Positions 28,852 through 41,428 of a stretch of DNA of 64,000 nucleotides are shown one piece after another. The translations under genes and the position numbers were made by a program. This stretch comes from Xiphias gladius (Eukaryota > Chordata > Actinopteri > Istiophoriformes > Xiphiidae). Under the pieces are notes generated by a model. That model ran no database searches and was not told the origin of the DNA. It saw nothing but the letters and a program-made list of their open reading frames with translations. The stretch is from contig NC_053419.1 in assembly GCF_016859285.1 (NCBI RefSeq), forward strand, positions 11,310,501-11,374,500, read 5' to 3'. Numbering within the stretch: position 1 is the first letter of the stretch; each line of letters starts with the position of its first letter.

Positions 28852-28859
28852 TTCCCACG
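28852..28859 (-). promoter_or_regulatory. nrarp: Candidate RBPJ/CSL site
   Basis: Read on the minus strand this is CGTGGGAA, a full match to the RBPJ consensus YGTGRGAA. It lies about 1.3 kb upstream of the probable nrarp start. NRARP is a known direct Notch target, so an RBPJ site upstream is expected, but an 8-base match also occurs by chance. Confidence 0.35.
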
Positions 28860-30134
28860 GTGGCGGGGGCAGCTGAGCGGTGTGTCAGTCTGCGCACAGC
28901 GTCACCTCTTTTCACTTGCAAAGAGGAAGTAGCGCAGGGCTTTTGTTATTTGAAGTCCCACCGTCTAGTCATTTAGAAACAACTGGAATATATCCGCAGT
29001 TTATGATTTAAACAGCCAGCTATTCTCTCCTCCTCAGAGGTGTTTTAAACGGAGCGGCTTAAAGCCGAGAGACCCCCGGCCCGGTTTTGTTTTACCCTTT
29101 GGTTGAGCGGAGACTGCTGCTGTTCCTTACCAAGCACACTGGCTCTCTGGGGGTTTTAGATGCGTTCACACCTGAGCCTGGAGCCCCTGCCCTCCCGAGG
29201 ACAGCACTGTTTTGACTGCAAACGCCCCAGTGGCCCGTGGATTTTAAAAAGATAGCTTCCATACGTCTTCATTTTAGTTCTCCATTTGTGCACACTTAAA
29301 CTGGGGCGTTCGCTGGTAGTCAGCCCGCTGTCCGCAGAGAAAGTTGGGGCAACTTAAAGCTCCAGCAGCGGCACATAGGTGTAGCTGTAAAACGCACCCT
29401 CCCGTGGATAATGTGTCATAGTGTGTCACATGAAAGGGTGTTAATGAGTCCAGGTGTTTTTTGTTTCCTACTAAAAAAAAGACAACTTGATTTAGACTAA
29501 TATTATGTGTAGTCCACGAGCCAATGGTGAGACTATTTTTTGTGTGTGTGTCCTTTTAGGAAGTGAAATGCTACTGCTTTCCCTGACCTTTTCACCTGTT
29601 GTGAGAATTATAATAAAGGCGCATCCGCCAAAATGTCACGTTGCGTCAAATATGTCATTTTCAGAGGGTGAGATTTTTCGAATCAAGTTTCCATTTGCTT
29701 TATTTTGTCAGCAGCCTTTTCGCTCTGCACAAGTGAAATCCTCGCTGAGGCCAGTGAACATCTACATCCCTTTCACTGAGACCTGACTGACTTTTTGTTT
29801 CAAGTTCCTGTTGATGATAATCCGGAGGATGATCCTTTACAACGTGCCCGTTTGCTCAGCGGTTTACAGCTCTGGCAGCACAGTGCCTCTGGCTTTGAGT
29901 CCACTTCCTGGGGTCGGCTACAGGAGATCGGATATAGAGCTCACCATAATATTGCCGCGGGCGGCTTGTTTAATATTTCTGAGGCAACACCCCCCCCCCC
30001 CCCTTGACAGACCACACCCCCTCTCTGCAGATTCACAGGGGCCCTGGTCCCTCCCCCTAAACGAGCCGGCAGCCTATAACCTCCCCGGGTTTCCGCCCAT
30101 TCCTCCACAGTTGATTCTTTGGGAAGGTATTGTC

Positions 30135-30142
30135 ATGCAAAT
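30135..30142 (+). promoter_or_regulatory. nrarp: Octamer ATGCAAAT in nrarp core promoter
   Basis: A perfect POU/Oct octamer overlaps the TATA-like AAATAAAG, about 30-40 bases before the likely transcription start. This spacing is typical of octamer-containing core promoters. Function is inferred. Confidence 0.4.
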
Positions 30143-30169
30143 AAAGGACGCGTAAAATATTCCCCCAGA

Positions 30170-30277
30170 GCGCAGCGCAGGGCAGAGACTCACGCGGACC
30201 GCACGGAGGACACAGACCGGGGCCACACGGTGGATTTCTATCGTTTTCGTCGCTACGGACCCGTCCATCTGTCACAG
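30170..30277 (+). other. nrarp: nrarp 5' UTR exon 1 (start approximate)
   Basis: A GC-rich leader ends in CACAG|GTAAGT, a consensus splice donor at 30278. It has no ATG leading into the main frame. The left end is estimated from the TATA-like element. Confidence 0.45.
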
Positions 30278-30499
30278 GTAAGTCGCATATCAGCAGCGGA
30301 TTACATTTCCAGACATGTTTAATGGCAAAAATCAAGCAGTATATGCGTGCGTAAACGTGTGCGCACGGAAGTCTCCTCTCTCGCTCATGGATGTGGCGGA
30401 ATGTAGGCTCTCTCTCGCAGTCTGTAGGTGTGGAATCGGGATTCATGCGGACTTTCCTTGTCCTATTTTTTTTTTTTTTTTTTTTTTTGTCTTTCCCAG
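30278..30499 (+). other. nrarp: Probable 5' UTR intron of nrarp
   Basis: A 222-base segment starts with GTAAGT and ends with a run of about 21 T followed by TGTCTTTCCCAG, so donor, polypyrimidine tract and acceptor are all near consensus. The second leader exon would run from 30500 into the coding exon. I recall the mammalian gene as intronless, so this would be a lineage difference or an overlooked leader intron. Confidence 0.5.
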
Positions 30500-31003
30500 A
30501 CAGCGACATATAGCCCAGGACGGGTAGCCAGGAAACAGGTCGGACCGTTTAAGGAAAACCTGCGGGGACCCGGCAACGAGGAGGCTGCCCTGTGGAGACT
30601 GTGGCCATACGTCCAACTTCCCCGAGTGAAGTCGGAGGTGTCTCTCTTCTCCATCCCCTGCGATAGGCTACCTGCTGCTGCTACAGAGGGGGAAACTACA
30701 TCTAGAGGGACCTGGATCGTTTGAGAGCACCCTTTAATGTTTTAGGGGATTTTAGGATCTCTCAAATATTAACATTTTTGCACACCGAGTGTGTTATTTC
30801 CTCTCTCGTCCTTTTTGGGATATATACAGTGATCCTTTTTTTTTCTCTTTTAGTACTTTAAAGTGCCTTAATAACTGGCTCTAATCCAGTGTAACTGTGG
30901 CATTGTTACCAGGCAAGAGACGCCCAACAGGGAGAAGACTTTATTCTCAGCTTTAGAGCCCAGGCAGGATTACTGGTTCCCCTCCATCCAGCGAGCTGCA
31001 ACC

Positions 31004-31342
31004 ATGAGCCAGGCGGATGTGTCGACTTGCTCCGCGCCGCAGAGGGTTTTCCAGGAGGCGGTGAAGAAGGGCAACACCAAGGAGCTTCACTCGTTGTTGC
31101 AGAACATGACAAACTGCGAGTTCAACGTCAACTCCTTCGGGCCAGAAGGACAGACGGCCCTCCACCAGTCCGTTATCGACGGGAACCTGGAGCTGGTGAA
31201 ACTGCTGGTGAAGTTTGGTGCAGATATCCGGCTGGCCAACAGGGAAGGGTGGAGCGCTTTACACATCGCCGCCTTCGGGGGCCACCAAGACATTGTGCTA
31301 TACCTCATCACCAAGGCCAAGTACTCCTCTGGCGCCCGGTGA
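31004..31342 (+). CDS. nrarp: NRARP, Notch-regulated ankyrin repeat protein
   Basis: A single-exon 112-residue protein, against about 114 in mammals, is nearly identical to the family throughout. The start codon has good context (CAACCATGA) and the known N-terminus MSQA. Residues 1-47 form the conserved leader with NMTNCEFNVNSFG. Two ankyrin repeats follow, about 48-80 (GQTALHQSVIDGNLELVKLL) and 81-111 (GWSALHIAAFGGHQDIVLYL). NRARP is induced by Notch, binds the Notch intracellular domain-RBPJ complex through its ankyrin repeats and promotes loss of NICD. It also stabilises LEF1 and so supports Wnt signalling. It acts in the nucleus, with roles in somitogenesis and vessel sprouting. Whether this is the a or b fish paralogue cannot be told from one copy. 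Confidence 0.97.
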   Translation: MSQADVSTCSAPQRVFQEAVKKGNTKELHSLLQNMTNCEFNVNSFGPEGQTALHQSVIDGNLELVKLLVKFGADIRLANREGWSALHIAAFGGHQDIVLYLITKAKYSSGAR

Positions 31343-34300
31343 TCTGTCTCTGCTGTCAGGTAAAATAAGAAAATAACAAGTAACAAAGCAACAGCAAAAA
31401 GTGGAAAATAAAACTGCAACAGACAGGAAAGCCAGGCTCTTTTAGAAGCAACAAGACAAACTGCCATCATCTACATAGTTGTGCCAAATTATATGAAAAG
31501 GAAATACAAAATAGGCCTGCACAATAATCTTCCCTCACTGTAAACCAAACGGGGCCCTCTCTGCACTCCCGAGCGAAGCACCGCATGGTCCATACACGGC
31601 GCTTCAACACGAATCTTTAACAAAAGAAACACCCTTTCGGTGAGTTTGTTGGTACTAAAGCTTTCCTCTTGAATGTGTATACTAGATCGTGTGGTCCACT
31701 ATGAAAGAAGCCGGCCTCCGTGTATCACATGTGTGTGTTTGGACTCCAGAGTGCAGATGGCCCAGTTTTTTTTTTTGTTGTTTTTTGTTTTTTTTGTTTT
31801 AAATCCATGACCTCCCATCCTCAGTACAGTTTATTTATGGGGGGCGCAGATTTGACCTGTTGCTCTTCATTGTTCACTTGTAAAACCCTTTTTAAGTTAT
31901 TTTTTTATATGAAACACGGCACTTGATGCTACATGGCTGCATGCTGGAATATCTGAAAGGGAAGACACATGAACAAGAGAAGAAGGGTTGCCCTCTGTTG
32001 GCCACCAGAGGTCTATTTTCTTTAATAAATTCATTCATTCTTTTTTTTCCTTTTTTTTTTTTTTTTTTTTTTTACTCAAAGAGCGGCATTATGGCTATCC
32101 AACACGCTTTTCAGATGTGTAATCATTATGTAACAACAACTGACTTCATCAATGTTGTGAAGTACTGTACACAATAGCTTTACGTTGTTTCTGTATTTTT
32201 GTTTTTTTTTAAGAAGGAGACAGTAGCTGAATGCGCTGTGCCTACTGCGAGCAGATCTTGCCATGCTGGCGTCCAACTTTTATCAGGCCAGTGCGACCAC
32301 TTTTGCCAATGGTCATTGTGTTACTAAAAAAAAACAACCGCTGCTTTCGCTTTGTATCAAAAAAAAGTCACATTTGGAATCACTTTATAATCTCCTTTCA
32401 GTATTTTATTAACATCCTAGTCATCACTGTGAAAGCAGGCTGGGTTTTTCTTTTTTTTCTTTTTTTTCTTTTTATTTATGAAGGTACATTGAAAAGATGC
32501 ATTTTTGAATATGTTGTGGTTCTTCTTTAAGAAAAAAAAATCTATGAGTGTAAGAATATCTGGGGTGACTCAAGCTGCTTCAACTCGTAGTATAAACTGT
32601 CCCGTGTGTGGAGGTAGACCTGCCACTCTCCTCACCCACCACCATCCCTGCACCCCCCCCCCACCCCCCCCCCCACCCCCGCCGCCCTCCTTGTTATGGC
32701 CTGTTGACCCTCAAGAGGACTTTCTCCCCCCTCCCATTAAAAGGACTTTGTTTGGTTGCCTTTTGCCAGCTACCTCGACTATAAAGTATTCTCCAGTTGT
32801 TCAGCTCTTTCACCACTCTGCCACGTTGTTTGGAGTCTGAAGAGATTCACAGTTTGTCTGTGATCACCCGCATGCCAGTATGTCTTTTTTTTTTTTTTCT
32901 TCTTCTTCTTCTTCTTTTTTTTCTTTTTTTTTTGCTCTGTAGCCTAACAGACAGATGGACTTCATTACAGGAGATGCAACGAACCCATCCCTGCATCCTC
33001 GGTCGGGACAGTTTATTTTACACTACAACCAAACCAATTCTGACAAGCAAAGCATGGTTCTGCCTTAACTGCGAGGGACTCTGTGGTTCTGTCACCGCCG
33101 TTGTTGCATGTCTTCACTATAAACCTCCACTTTGCTCCTCTCTCTCTCTCTCTGTCTGCCTCTGTCTTCATCAGCCTGTTTGTTCGTTTATTTTATTTTA
33201 TTTTATTTTTTCAGTCATACAAAAATGGAATTGTATCGCATGACTTATAAATGCAGGGAGTTTTATTGCACAAAAAAAAAAAAAAAAAGAAGCGGAGCCT
33301 TGTGCGCCCCCAGTGTTTGTACGGGGTAACTGCAGGAGCCAAGGCGTTGGAATAGTAACTACTACTGAGCAGGACCCTAATACTGTTGGACGATGAAGAC
33401 TCAAAGAGAAAAAAGAAAAAAAACAACAACAACACATGACTTTTGGTGGGTGTCACAGAAAAGGAAAAAAGAAAAAAAGAATTTGGTTCCATAAACTTGC
33501 CTGCTGCATTTTGAAAGTCATGGCACCCTAACATTTGTATCAATGCTGCTTGTATGTTTCTTTTTTTTGTGTGTGTGTTAATGTTGATGGGTTTAAAAAA
33601 AAATTAATTTTTTTTTTTAAAAGCCTACTGCTCAAATGGCCAACAGTTGTATAGAAGCTTCGCAGCAGCACTGGTTCACCCCATGAGAAGCTGCTGAGAG
33701 TGTGTGTGTGTGTGTGTTTGGTTTTGTTTTGTTTTTTAAATTGAAGTGTGTCTTCGTGCGTGTGTGTGTGCGTGCTTCTCATGAGGCCCCATGCCGCTGT
33801 GTTAAACGGTCATCCAGACTGAGAACTTCCCATTTTAAACCTGGAACAACCACAAGTAACTAAAGCGATAAATCCAATACATCAAGGTATAGATTGGTAT
33901 CAGGCAACAAATGAAATATGCATCGCTTGTCTTAAACTTGATGTTTTTTTTTTGTTTTTTTTGTTTTTTTTTTTGAATATTGCACTGATGACTGTTGTTG
34001 AAAAGTTGGCTTTTATGTGTCAACATTTAATTTTTTTCTGAATAGAAAAAAAACAAACACAACAAAATACTATTGTATAAATATATGCTCCAGGTGATAA
34101 TGTCCTAATGTGTGTGTTACTTTGTGAAAAAAAACATAACGTTTTTTTTTTAACAAAGATGCGTGTATCTCTGTGATTGGGTGTATGTATATATACATAT
34201 GGATATATATATCAACGCTGATGATGATGATGATGATGATGATATTTTGGGGCACTTTCTTTTCTGAAGTGCTGTCTTCCTGTTTTTTTTGAAAGGGGAA

Positions 34301-34465
34301 TAATACATTTGATGGTAAGATCATTGTAACATGATTAAAAATTGCACGGTTGTGTGGTTGTTTGGCTTACCAGGGTCATAACATTTATGACGTAAGGAGC
34401 CAGCCGCCGGATTGGTGTACATGAGTGAGATGATTTTTTAATAAAAATAAAAAAAGTGCTGACTT
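31343..34465 (+). other. nrarp: nrarp 3' UTR (end approximate)
   Basis: After the stop there is 3.1 kb with no gene, rich in T and A homopolymers (32041-32073, 32887-32932, 33278-33289), a C-rich tract (32650-32690) and a GAT trinucleotide run (34220-34243). The stretch resembles a long 3' UTR, and the first tight pair of AATAAA signals with a GT-rich downstream element is at 34440-34451. AT-rich elements such as TTTATTTATG (32470-32480) would fit an unstable, rapidly cycling transcript. The true end could lie earlier. Confidence 0.5.
34440..34451 (+). promoter_or_regulatory. nrarp: Poly(A) signals of nrarp
   Basis: Two adjacent AATAAA hexamers (34440-34445 and 34446-34451) are followed within 40 bases by GTTGTGTTTCTGG, a GU-rich element. 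This is the best cleavage signal downstream of nrarp. Confidence 0.5.
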
Positions 34466-37400
34466 CTTTGGACCAAGTTGTGTTTCTGGTCTTGCTTCAT
34501 TTCAAGCAAGGGGAAACAGCTGATTTTTCATGAGTGATGCAGATGTTCCATCATGTTTAATTTTTGATTTTTTTTTTTGTTTTGTTTTGTTTTTTGTTTG
34601 TATTCTTTTATTTTTGAACGTTTGTAACACTGTGATGATGACGTGATGTCACGTGGAGATGAGTGCTGTATTATTTTTGTACGTTTGTGTACAAGCCAGT
34701 AAAGAAATCATTAAACTCAAATTCACTGTGTATGTATACATTTCTTCCTCATCTCCCAAGCCAGAGCTACGTTTTCTGTGGCTCCGCGTCCCCCCTCCTC
34801 CCTCCTCCTGCGTTTTTCATAGAAAAGGTTGGTTTGGGAAACACACCCCCACCCTCCTCGCTCTCTTTTCCCTCCCCGTCTTCCAAGCCGGGCCCAACCC
34901 AGATCCCCATTCTCTCCTTTTGTCATTCATCTGGCATCATCCTTTCACTGCCGGGATAAAAGAGCCCAGTGCATTGTGGGTAGGCTCAGTTTAAAGAAGG
35001 GTCCCCTCCCCTGTGTGTGTTGTGGGAGAGCTGGTTTTATGTTACCCCCACACACTCAAAAACTTTCCAACACACACTCTTCTCTTGTGCTCCCTTTCTA
35101 ACGATTAAAGCTGAAGCTTTGCACTACAATTCAGCTCTCTGCTAACAACCTGTTTTTGCCTCTTGTACTTTGCTTTTCCATACACTTGAGTATGTCCTGT
35201 ACTCATTATTTATGCTCTTTTTCTCAAATTCTCTTTCTTTCTTCCATTTTTCTAATAAAGATTCACTAGTTCTCAATCAGCTGCCCAGGGCTCCACATCG
35301 CAAACTACTTTATTATGAGGGAACAAAACCTATTCCTACTTGTGATTTTTTTTTATGTTTATTTTTGTGATCTTTCTTGTAAAATATGTACTTTGAAGCC
35401 TCCTGGCCTGCTGTAATGATGCATGAAATGGCCCTGAAAATGTTGGTTAAACTGTTAACCACTCTCACTTCATTCGGAGCAGTCACGAGTCAGAAAAGGT
35501 TAAGAGGGAAAAAAAGACTGGAACACAGATTCATTTGCAGGCAAAAAGTTTAAGAAACACTGTGTGTGCACTCTGTGTGTGTGTGTGCGTACGTGTGTGC
35601 GCGCATTCTTTACTGACTCACAAAAGTTAATGTGATTTTTAAGTTAAGCCTGTAAATGAAGGTTTCCAATCATTTGGAGTTGAGCTTTGGTTTATCTCTT
35701 TTTCACTGCACTTGTCTCAGCACCTGTTTGCAATGAAGCCCTTTATTGAGTCATGTGCTGAGCTGCAACTGATATTGCACAGGTCATGGGAAAAGTGACA
35801 CGACAATATGTCTTTCTACATGTCAGGCCCATTCGTGTTGCAACATTTACTGGGTGTCAACCTGCAGTTAACGGCAAATGTTTGAGTAAAAAAGGATTGC
35901 AAATGTGATGGGAAAAGCTTAACGACTGTGGTTTGAGAGTTTTCATTTCAACACGATCTTGAATTCAAATGCCGAGTGAAAATAAGGAGTAGCAGCAGTG
36001 TACATCTGGTTTTCCCTGACAAGTAAAAGTTCGAGCTATTGTTAGAGCAGCTGTTAAACTTGCTCTCTGAGCTGCAGCTGAACCATCTATGACCTCAAAT
36101 GTTCTGCACTGACCACATCAAGTGCACGGAGCTGATGTATTTCTTTGTCAGATACTAACTCAACACCAGGAAAGTTAGCTCCTCTAAATACCGGCCCCTC
36201 TGTGTTTTGATACCGTGGCAGGCCGAACGGGCTATCTGGCTTGCTGCTCGCTTGTCCTTTCCTCCCTCCCTCCCTCCCAGTCTCTCACTTCTGCAGGATG
36301 TTTTTGTTGAGCTGGGTTCCCATTGTTCACACACTGAGTTGGCAGGCCTCCCAGGGTTGCTGCTGGCTGCTAGGCCCCCTAATAGGTTCTTCATGTGCCT
36401 TGGCTCTCCTTGCTCGTCTTGGTCTGGCCTTTGCATGGAGCAGCCTGCTTTCGCGAGCCAGACAACACAAGGCATTTTGGGAGGAATTTTGCAGAGAAGA
36501 CAGAAAAATCAGCTGAAAAATTGTTTGGGGAATTGTATCAAGTCCAGAAAACTTAGGAGAGCAGCATCAAAATCACTGTATTAAAAAAGTGAACAGCCCG
36601 AATTGGCAAATATATCCGGTTACAGTCCTGTGTATGTGTATGTATTGTCTATTTTTGTATTTTGCAGATACATAGGGTTAAATATTGTTGGTGCATCAAT
36701 GTTAAAGCAGCTGCAATAAAGAGCATCTGTGTGATTATATTTTATGATATCTGTGTTCAAAAAGACCATTGTTCGGTGGCTCATAAAATATTCATATCCA
36801 TGCTTACACCCCTCATTTGAAGAGCTACACTTGATCTGCAAGACACAAGATTAACCGAACATCTTGTGATACGTGTAAAATGCAATTTAATTGGTTTGGC
36901 AACACTGAATTCCTCATTTTATAACGGCCCCTTCTCAACCTATGTACAATAATATGAGCATTAACCATGAGATCCTGGGCGTGACTTCCTCAAAGTGCCT
37001 TGGTACTGACACGATTGCTGTCTGATTGGGTAATAATGTACAAACGGCTTTGTTTGAATGTTTTATATGTAGGATGAGAACACGTATAAGGAACTTTTGA
37101 GTTGCTGCAGGAATATGTTGAGTGATGACAGCCACATAAGGGGGAACTTAAAGAAATGTTTAACAGTCTTTCCAGCATGTTGAACTAGGCTTCACAATAT
37201 GTTGTGTTTTTGTTTCTTGTTACCCTCCCCATGACTCCTGTGATGCTGTTTAAATGACCTCAGGTTGTCGACTTGAAATCTATTTTTCCTTGTAACATTG
37301 TGTGACATACTTGGGAAACTAATGTGAATTTATTCATCTGTGTGGCGAGATTTTCTGTTTGCTACTTGAATGAACTGGCCACAGGATCAGCTTATAGACA

Positions 37401-40165
37401 AGTTGGCTTTCAGTGTTTTCCATGAGGACATTTCAGAAGTGGTTTAGTGAGTATAACCATTGAGACTCAAAGTCACTTTGTCAAAACTGGGTTTCTTTCA
37501 AATTATGACATCTCCGAAGATGTGGCTTAGATGCTGCTTGGGATTACAGCTTTAAAGCCCCCTACACACCTGAAGTCCACCCGCACAGGTGTTTTCAGTT
37601 AAGTTGCCTGGGCAGACCTCTTCTCAGGACCCTGTCAAGGACACTTGATTGACATCCACATGACTTATATATTAGTTTTTGCTGCACCCTTAGAATGAAA
37701 ATGTACACTTTTGTCATTCTTATCAGTGTAGGTCTTACCAGAGTGTTGATGTCACTTAATTTCCAGCATAGCTCTACCCAGCTTCCACCTGACTAGATGC
37801 CTAAGCAGCCGGAGTATTTGAAAATGCCCGTGTGGGTGTGCAGGGACTTTATACATGTTTACAATAATTAATTGACTATAGCGCAGGAGCATAGCAGTCT
37901 TGCCATGTACTTAATGCTCTCAGCGGTTCAGTGACTTTTCCACAGCGTTCACACCGGTCTGCCTGAGACCTCGTTCATTAAGATGTTTTTAGACTCTGGG
38001 CTCGATTCTGTTATATGATGATATCAAAGAGTGAGACTTAGCTAAATCTGTTTTTGCTAAAATAAACCCGTGTTAACTGTTAACTTTCATATAATCATCT
38101 GATATGGTGAAATCTTATAACCAAATAGTTGCTTGCGGAGTTGTCTTTGTGTCAACCTGACAAATGTGAGTCCAAAATTTCCTCTACTTTTAGCTCGGTT
38201 TTGATCTCCATCAACTCCTGAGGGAGATACCTGGCTCTTTAGCTTCTAAATGCTCCATTATGTTCACCAGCTGGTCTCTAACTGTGTCTGTCTGCTGTTT
38301 TGCGCTGGGAAGGTAGCGTACAGTGGAGCTTTGGCATCTTTTCGCTGAAGACATCTGCCTGCTGTTTATAAAACTATTGAATATGACTGCTCTAATCATG
38401 AAGCTTATCCACAGACCTTGAAAACACTCAGTCATGTTGATTTGTTTTCTCTGGGTCCATGTAACAAATTGACACCCTCTGTGGTGTTTATATTACCAGC
38501 TGATCATAGTTAGTATCCACTGGTCCTTTTAGCATTTCCATTGGTTGTTGCATGAACATAACTGCTAAAAGTTGAATAGTTTCAGCATGAAATGAAGTAA
38601 ATTTTGCCAAAGACACAGTGAATTCCTCTACATTTCTCCTGAGGCATTTGCTTTAATGACATCATCTTAAGGTGACCTGACAAAGAGCATGTAGGACAAA
38701 AAAAAAAAACACCAACGAAAGTGTCCTCTAGAGATGTACTATGTGCTTCCTCCTGTTTTACTGATGTGATAAAATAAATGAAATCTTTGTCTTTGACATA
38801 CTATCACCCAAAATACTCCAGAAGTCAATGAACTAACAAACAAAAGAAAACAACTTGATATAATCTTTTATTTCTTCATTCAAAGGTTAGGCATGCTTTC
38901 ATGCAACTAAATTGCATGAAAGCATATAAGTTTATTGCAGCGAGTGATAAACTAAGTCTCATACGTTATAGTTAGAATAAAAAATGTCCACATATAATAC
39001 ACATGAATACCTACTATAATCTCGTATACATGACACAGAACTTCTCTGGTTTGCTTTCAGTTTTCCTTTTTGACAGTCCTACACTCATTTGCGGACTTCT
39101 TTGGTTGCAGTCATTTCACGGAATGGAGAACAAAATGATTTCTACCCAAGCACCAACTCATACACGCAGTGAAATCAGCAAAGAGTCAGCGATGCTGGGG
39201 GATGACGATGAGCAATGAAATCCTGCTGATACTGCACTTTCTCTCTGAAAACAAAAACATGTCTGTCGCTAAACACGACCAGTGAACACCCCCCTCCCCA
39301 AAGTCTGCCAGCGAGTAAGAAGGGGAGTAAAAGAAATAAAGTGAGAGAGAGAGAGAGAGAGAGAGAGACAGGTGGTCGGGCCGGTCTTTTCCTTGCCCTC
39401 CGCTCCTTTTTGAACTTTTCTTTCATTCTTCCAGTTCATTCTGTGCTTCATAGCGCTAGTGACAAGGCGCTCCATTCACTGCCTCATTCTTCCACCCCTC
39501 CCTCCTCCCCCCATCTCCCTCACACACCCCGACCCCATCCCCTCCCTCCTGGCTCCTTTGTCTAGCTTGCGGGGGCCTGCTCTTGCTGCTATTCACCAGC
39601 CAGACGGACCGCCATTGACTGGACCCCCCCCCCCACACACACACACACATCCCTCCCTCCACAAAACACCCTAACACACACATATGCACACAGCAACCTG
39701 GCCATTCCCCACCCTACGCCCTGTATCAGGCAGCTGCTATGCTAATAGGGAGGAAGGGATGGATGGATGAAGGGAGGGAGGGATGAGGAGGAGAGACAGA
39801 GCAGTCAGCCTATAGTAAAGGAACAGAGGGAGGGAGAGCAGGGAGAGTGACCCCGCTCCTCCATCTCCATAGTCATGCCAGAGCAGCAGCAGACCTCCTG
39901 TTACACAAAGGGAGTCCCCCGGCCCTCCTCCTCCCCTTTCTCACCCCTCTCCCTCCTCCTTCCACCCCTCTGTCCCCCTCTTTCTCATTCAAATCCATTT
40001 TATACCCCAGTGGTAAAGGGAGCTGTAAGTGCAGTATGTAAAGTAACCTTACTCCTGCCCTGCGGGCGTAACCATTCAGGGCTCAATACACAGAGAACAG
40101 CCTGTGTGAGTGTGTGTGTGTGTGTGTGTCCATTCCCCTGCTTTGTTTAGGATTGCAGCCCATAC

Positions 40166-40199
<34 letters not shown>

Positions 40200-40323
40200 C
40201 GGACACCTGTCCTTGAGTTGAGTTGCATCTCCCTTCATATTGCTAGACACATTAGACACATTCATGTTTCACACACACAAACACACATCAATCATTGGTT
40301 TTATAAGAGCAATTTATAATTAA

Positions 40324-40480
40324 GTACACTCAGTTACCAGTTTATTAGATACACTTAGCTACAACCAGTGCAGTCTAATGCACCAGCCCTGGAATAAATG
40401 CTATTGTCATTAAAGTTATAATGTCCAATGAGACTGTTTTAGAGAAGTGTTGATTCAACTTTATATAGTGACTTTATATA
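40324..40480. repeat. Fish-type repeat (CACTCAGTTACCAGTTTATTAG)
   Basis: The opening segment, followed by GATACACTTAGCTACAACCAG and TGAGACTGTTTTAGAGAAG, resembles a repeat seen often in teleost introns. It is probably a nonautonomous DNA element. The right border is not clear. Confidence 0.4.
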
Positions 40481-41113
40481 GGTTATAGAAATGGCCATCC
40501 CATTTATATCAGTGAGAGGAGGCTTAAATCATTTATGGCCTCAACTAATTCGCAATGCTTGCGAAAAACTCCATGCAGTCTAACAAAAATATATATGAAA
40601 TGATATAAAACACAACAATAAAATAAAACGTCAGTAAATGCACCATTAAACTTGATAAGATCTTCAGGAAATTTACTGATCATTAACTGAAGAGTGATCA
40701 TACATGGGTGCTGCGTAAATATACATTTTATTCACATCTGTTGCATTTTTTCACGGTTTTTCCCCCTTTGGTTTTGATTTTTTTAAATATTCTTCTTCAC
40801 GCAAACTAATTTGACTGGCTGTGTGTTGGTATGTTTGTGTCAGCAGCTTTTCTTCTGGTAGCATGTGCATACATCTCGTGTGATGTGTTTTGGGGTGGGG
40901 GTATGCTGGCAGGAAGGCATTTCTCTCTCTCTCTGTCCCTCCTGTTCTGTTATTTACCCCTGTGTAGTGTGACCCTGTGCCCCATCGGGGAGGCACGTCC
41001 CATTTGACATCTGCCTGTTTGCGGGAGGGGGGGGGTATAAGGGGTGGGGTGCCCATATGGAGCTTCAACACCCCAGACCCCCCACCCCTCCAGACCCAGC
41101 TACCTCATCCCTG

Positions 41114-41115
<2 letters not shown>

Positions 41116-41189
<74 letters not shown>
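41116..41189. repeat. (AC)n microsatellite
   Basis: Uninterrupted AC run of about 74 bases. Confidence 0.92.
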
Positions 41190-41237
41190 TACTCTAACAC
41201 CACAGCTCCTGCTGCCTGCTGCCTTTGTTCTACTTTT

Positions 41238-41286
<49 letters not shown>

Positions 41287-41356
41287 TGTCATGCCATTCC
41301 AACACACAGACCTGCTGTAAGCCGGGTGAGAAGAATGAGGGGTTGTGTGTGCATTC

Positions 41357-41428
41357 ATAGATAGATAGACAGATAGATAGATAGATAGAAGGATAGATAG
41401 ACAGAGAGACAGATAGATAGATATAGAT
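41357..41428. repeat. (GATA)n microsatellite
   Basis: GATA/GACA tetranucleotide repeats with several variant units. Confidence 0.85.

Larger units (their letters stand above)
28400..31400 (+). promoter_or_regulatory. nrarp: CpG-rich nrarp promoter and 5' region
   Basis: CpG density is high from about 28.4 kb to the end of the nrarp coding region, broken by a TC/AC microsatellite at 28780-28830 and a run of 14 C at 29990-30003. Near the probable start site lie a TATA-like AAATAAAG (30139-30146), an octamer (30135-30142), GC-rich CCTCCCCCTAAA-type motifs and a CCACACCCC box (30012-30020). Transcription probably begins about 30165-30180, as judged from TATA spacing. The 181-codon open frame at 28431-28976 has no homology I recognise and is treated as chance. 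Confidence 0.5.

Noticed and set aside
28431..28976. 181-codon open frame upstream of nrarp
   Set aside because: CpG-rich sequence keeps frames open; it runs through a TC/AC microsatellite and has no recognisable family.
31366..31372. CAG|GTAAAA donor-like site just after the nrarp stop
   Set aside because: No matching acceptor with a sensible exon was seen, and the gene needs no 3' UTR intron.
34953..34962. GATAAAAG TATA-like box followed by GC-rich sequence
   Set aside because: No start codon with coding continuation or first exon follows; it probably lies just past the nrarp transcript.
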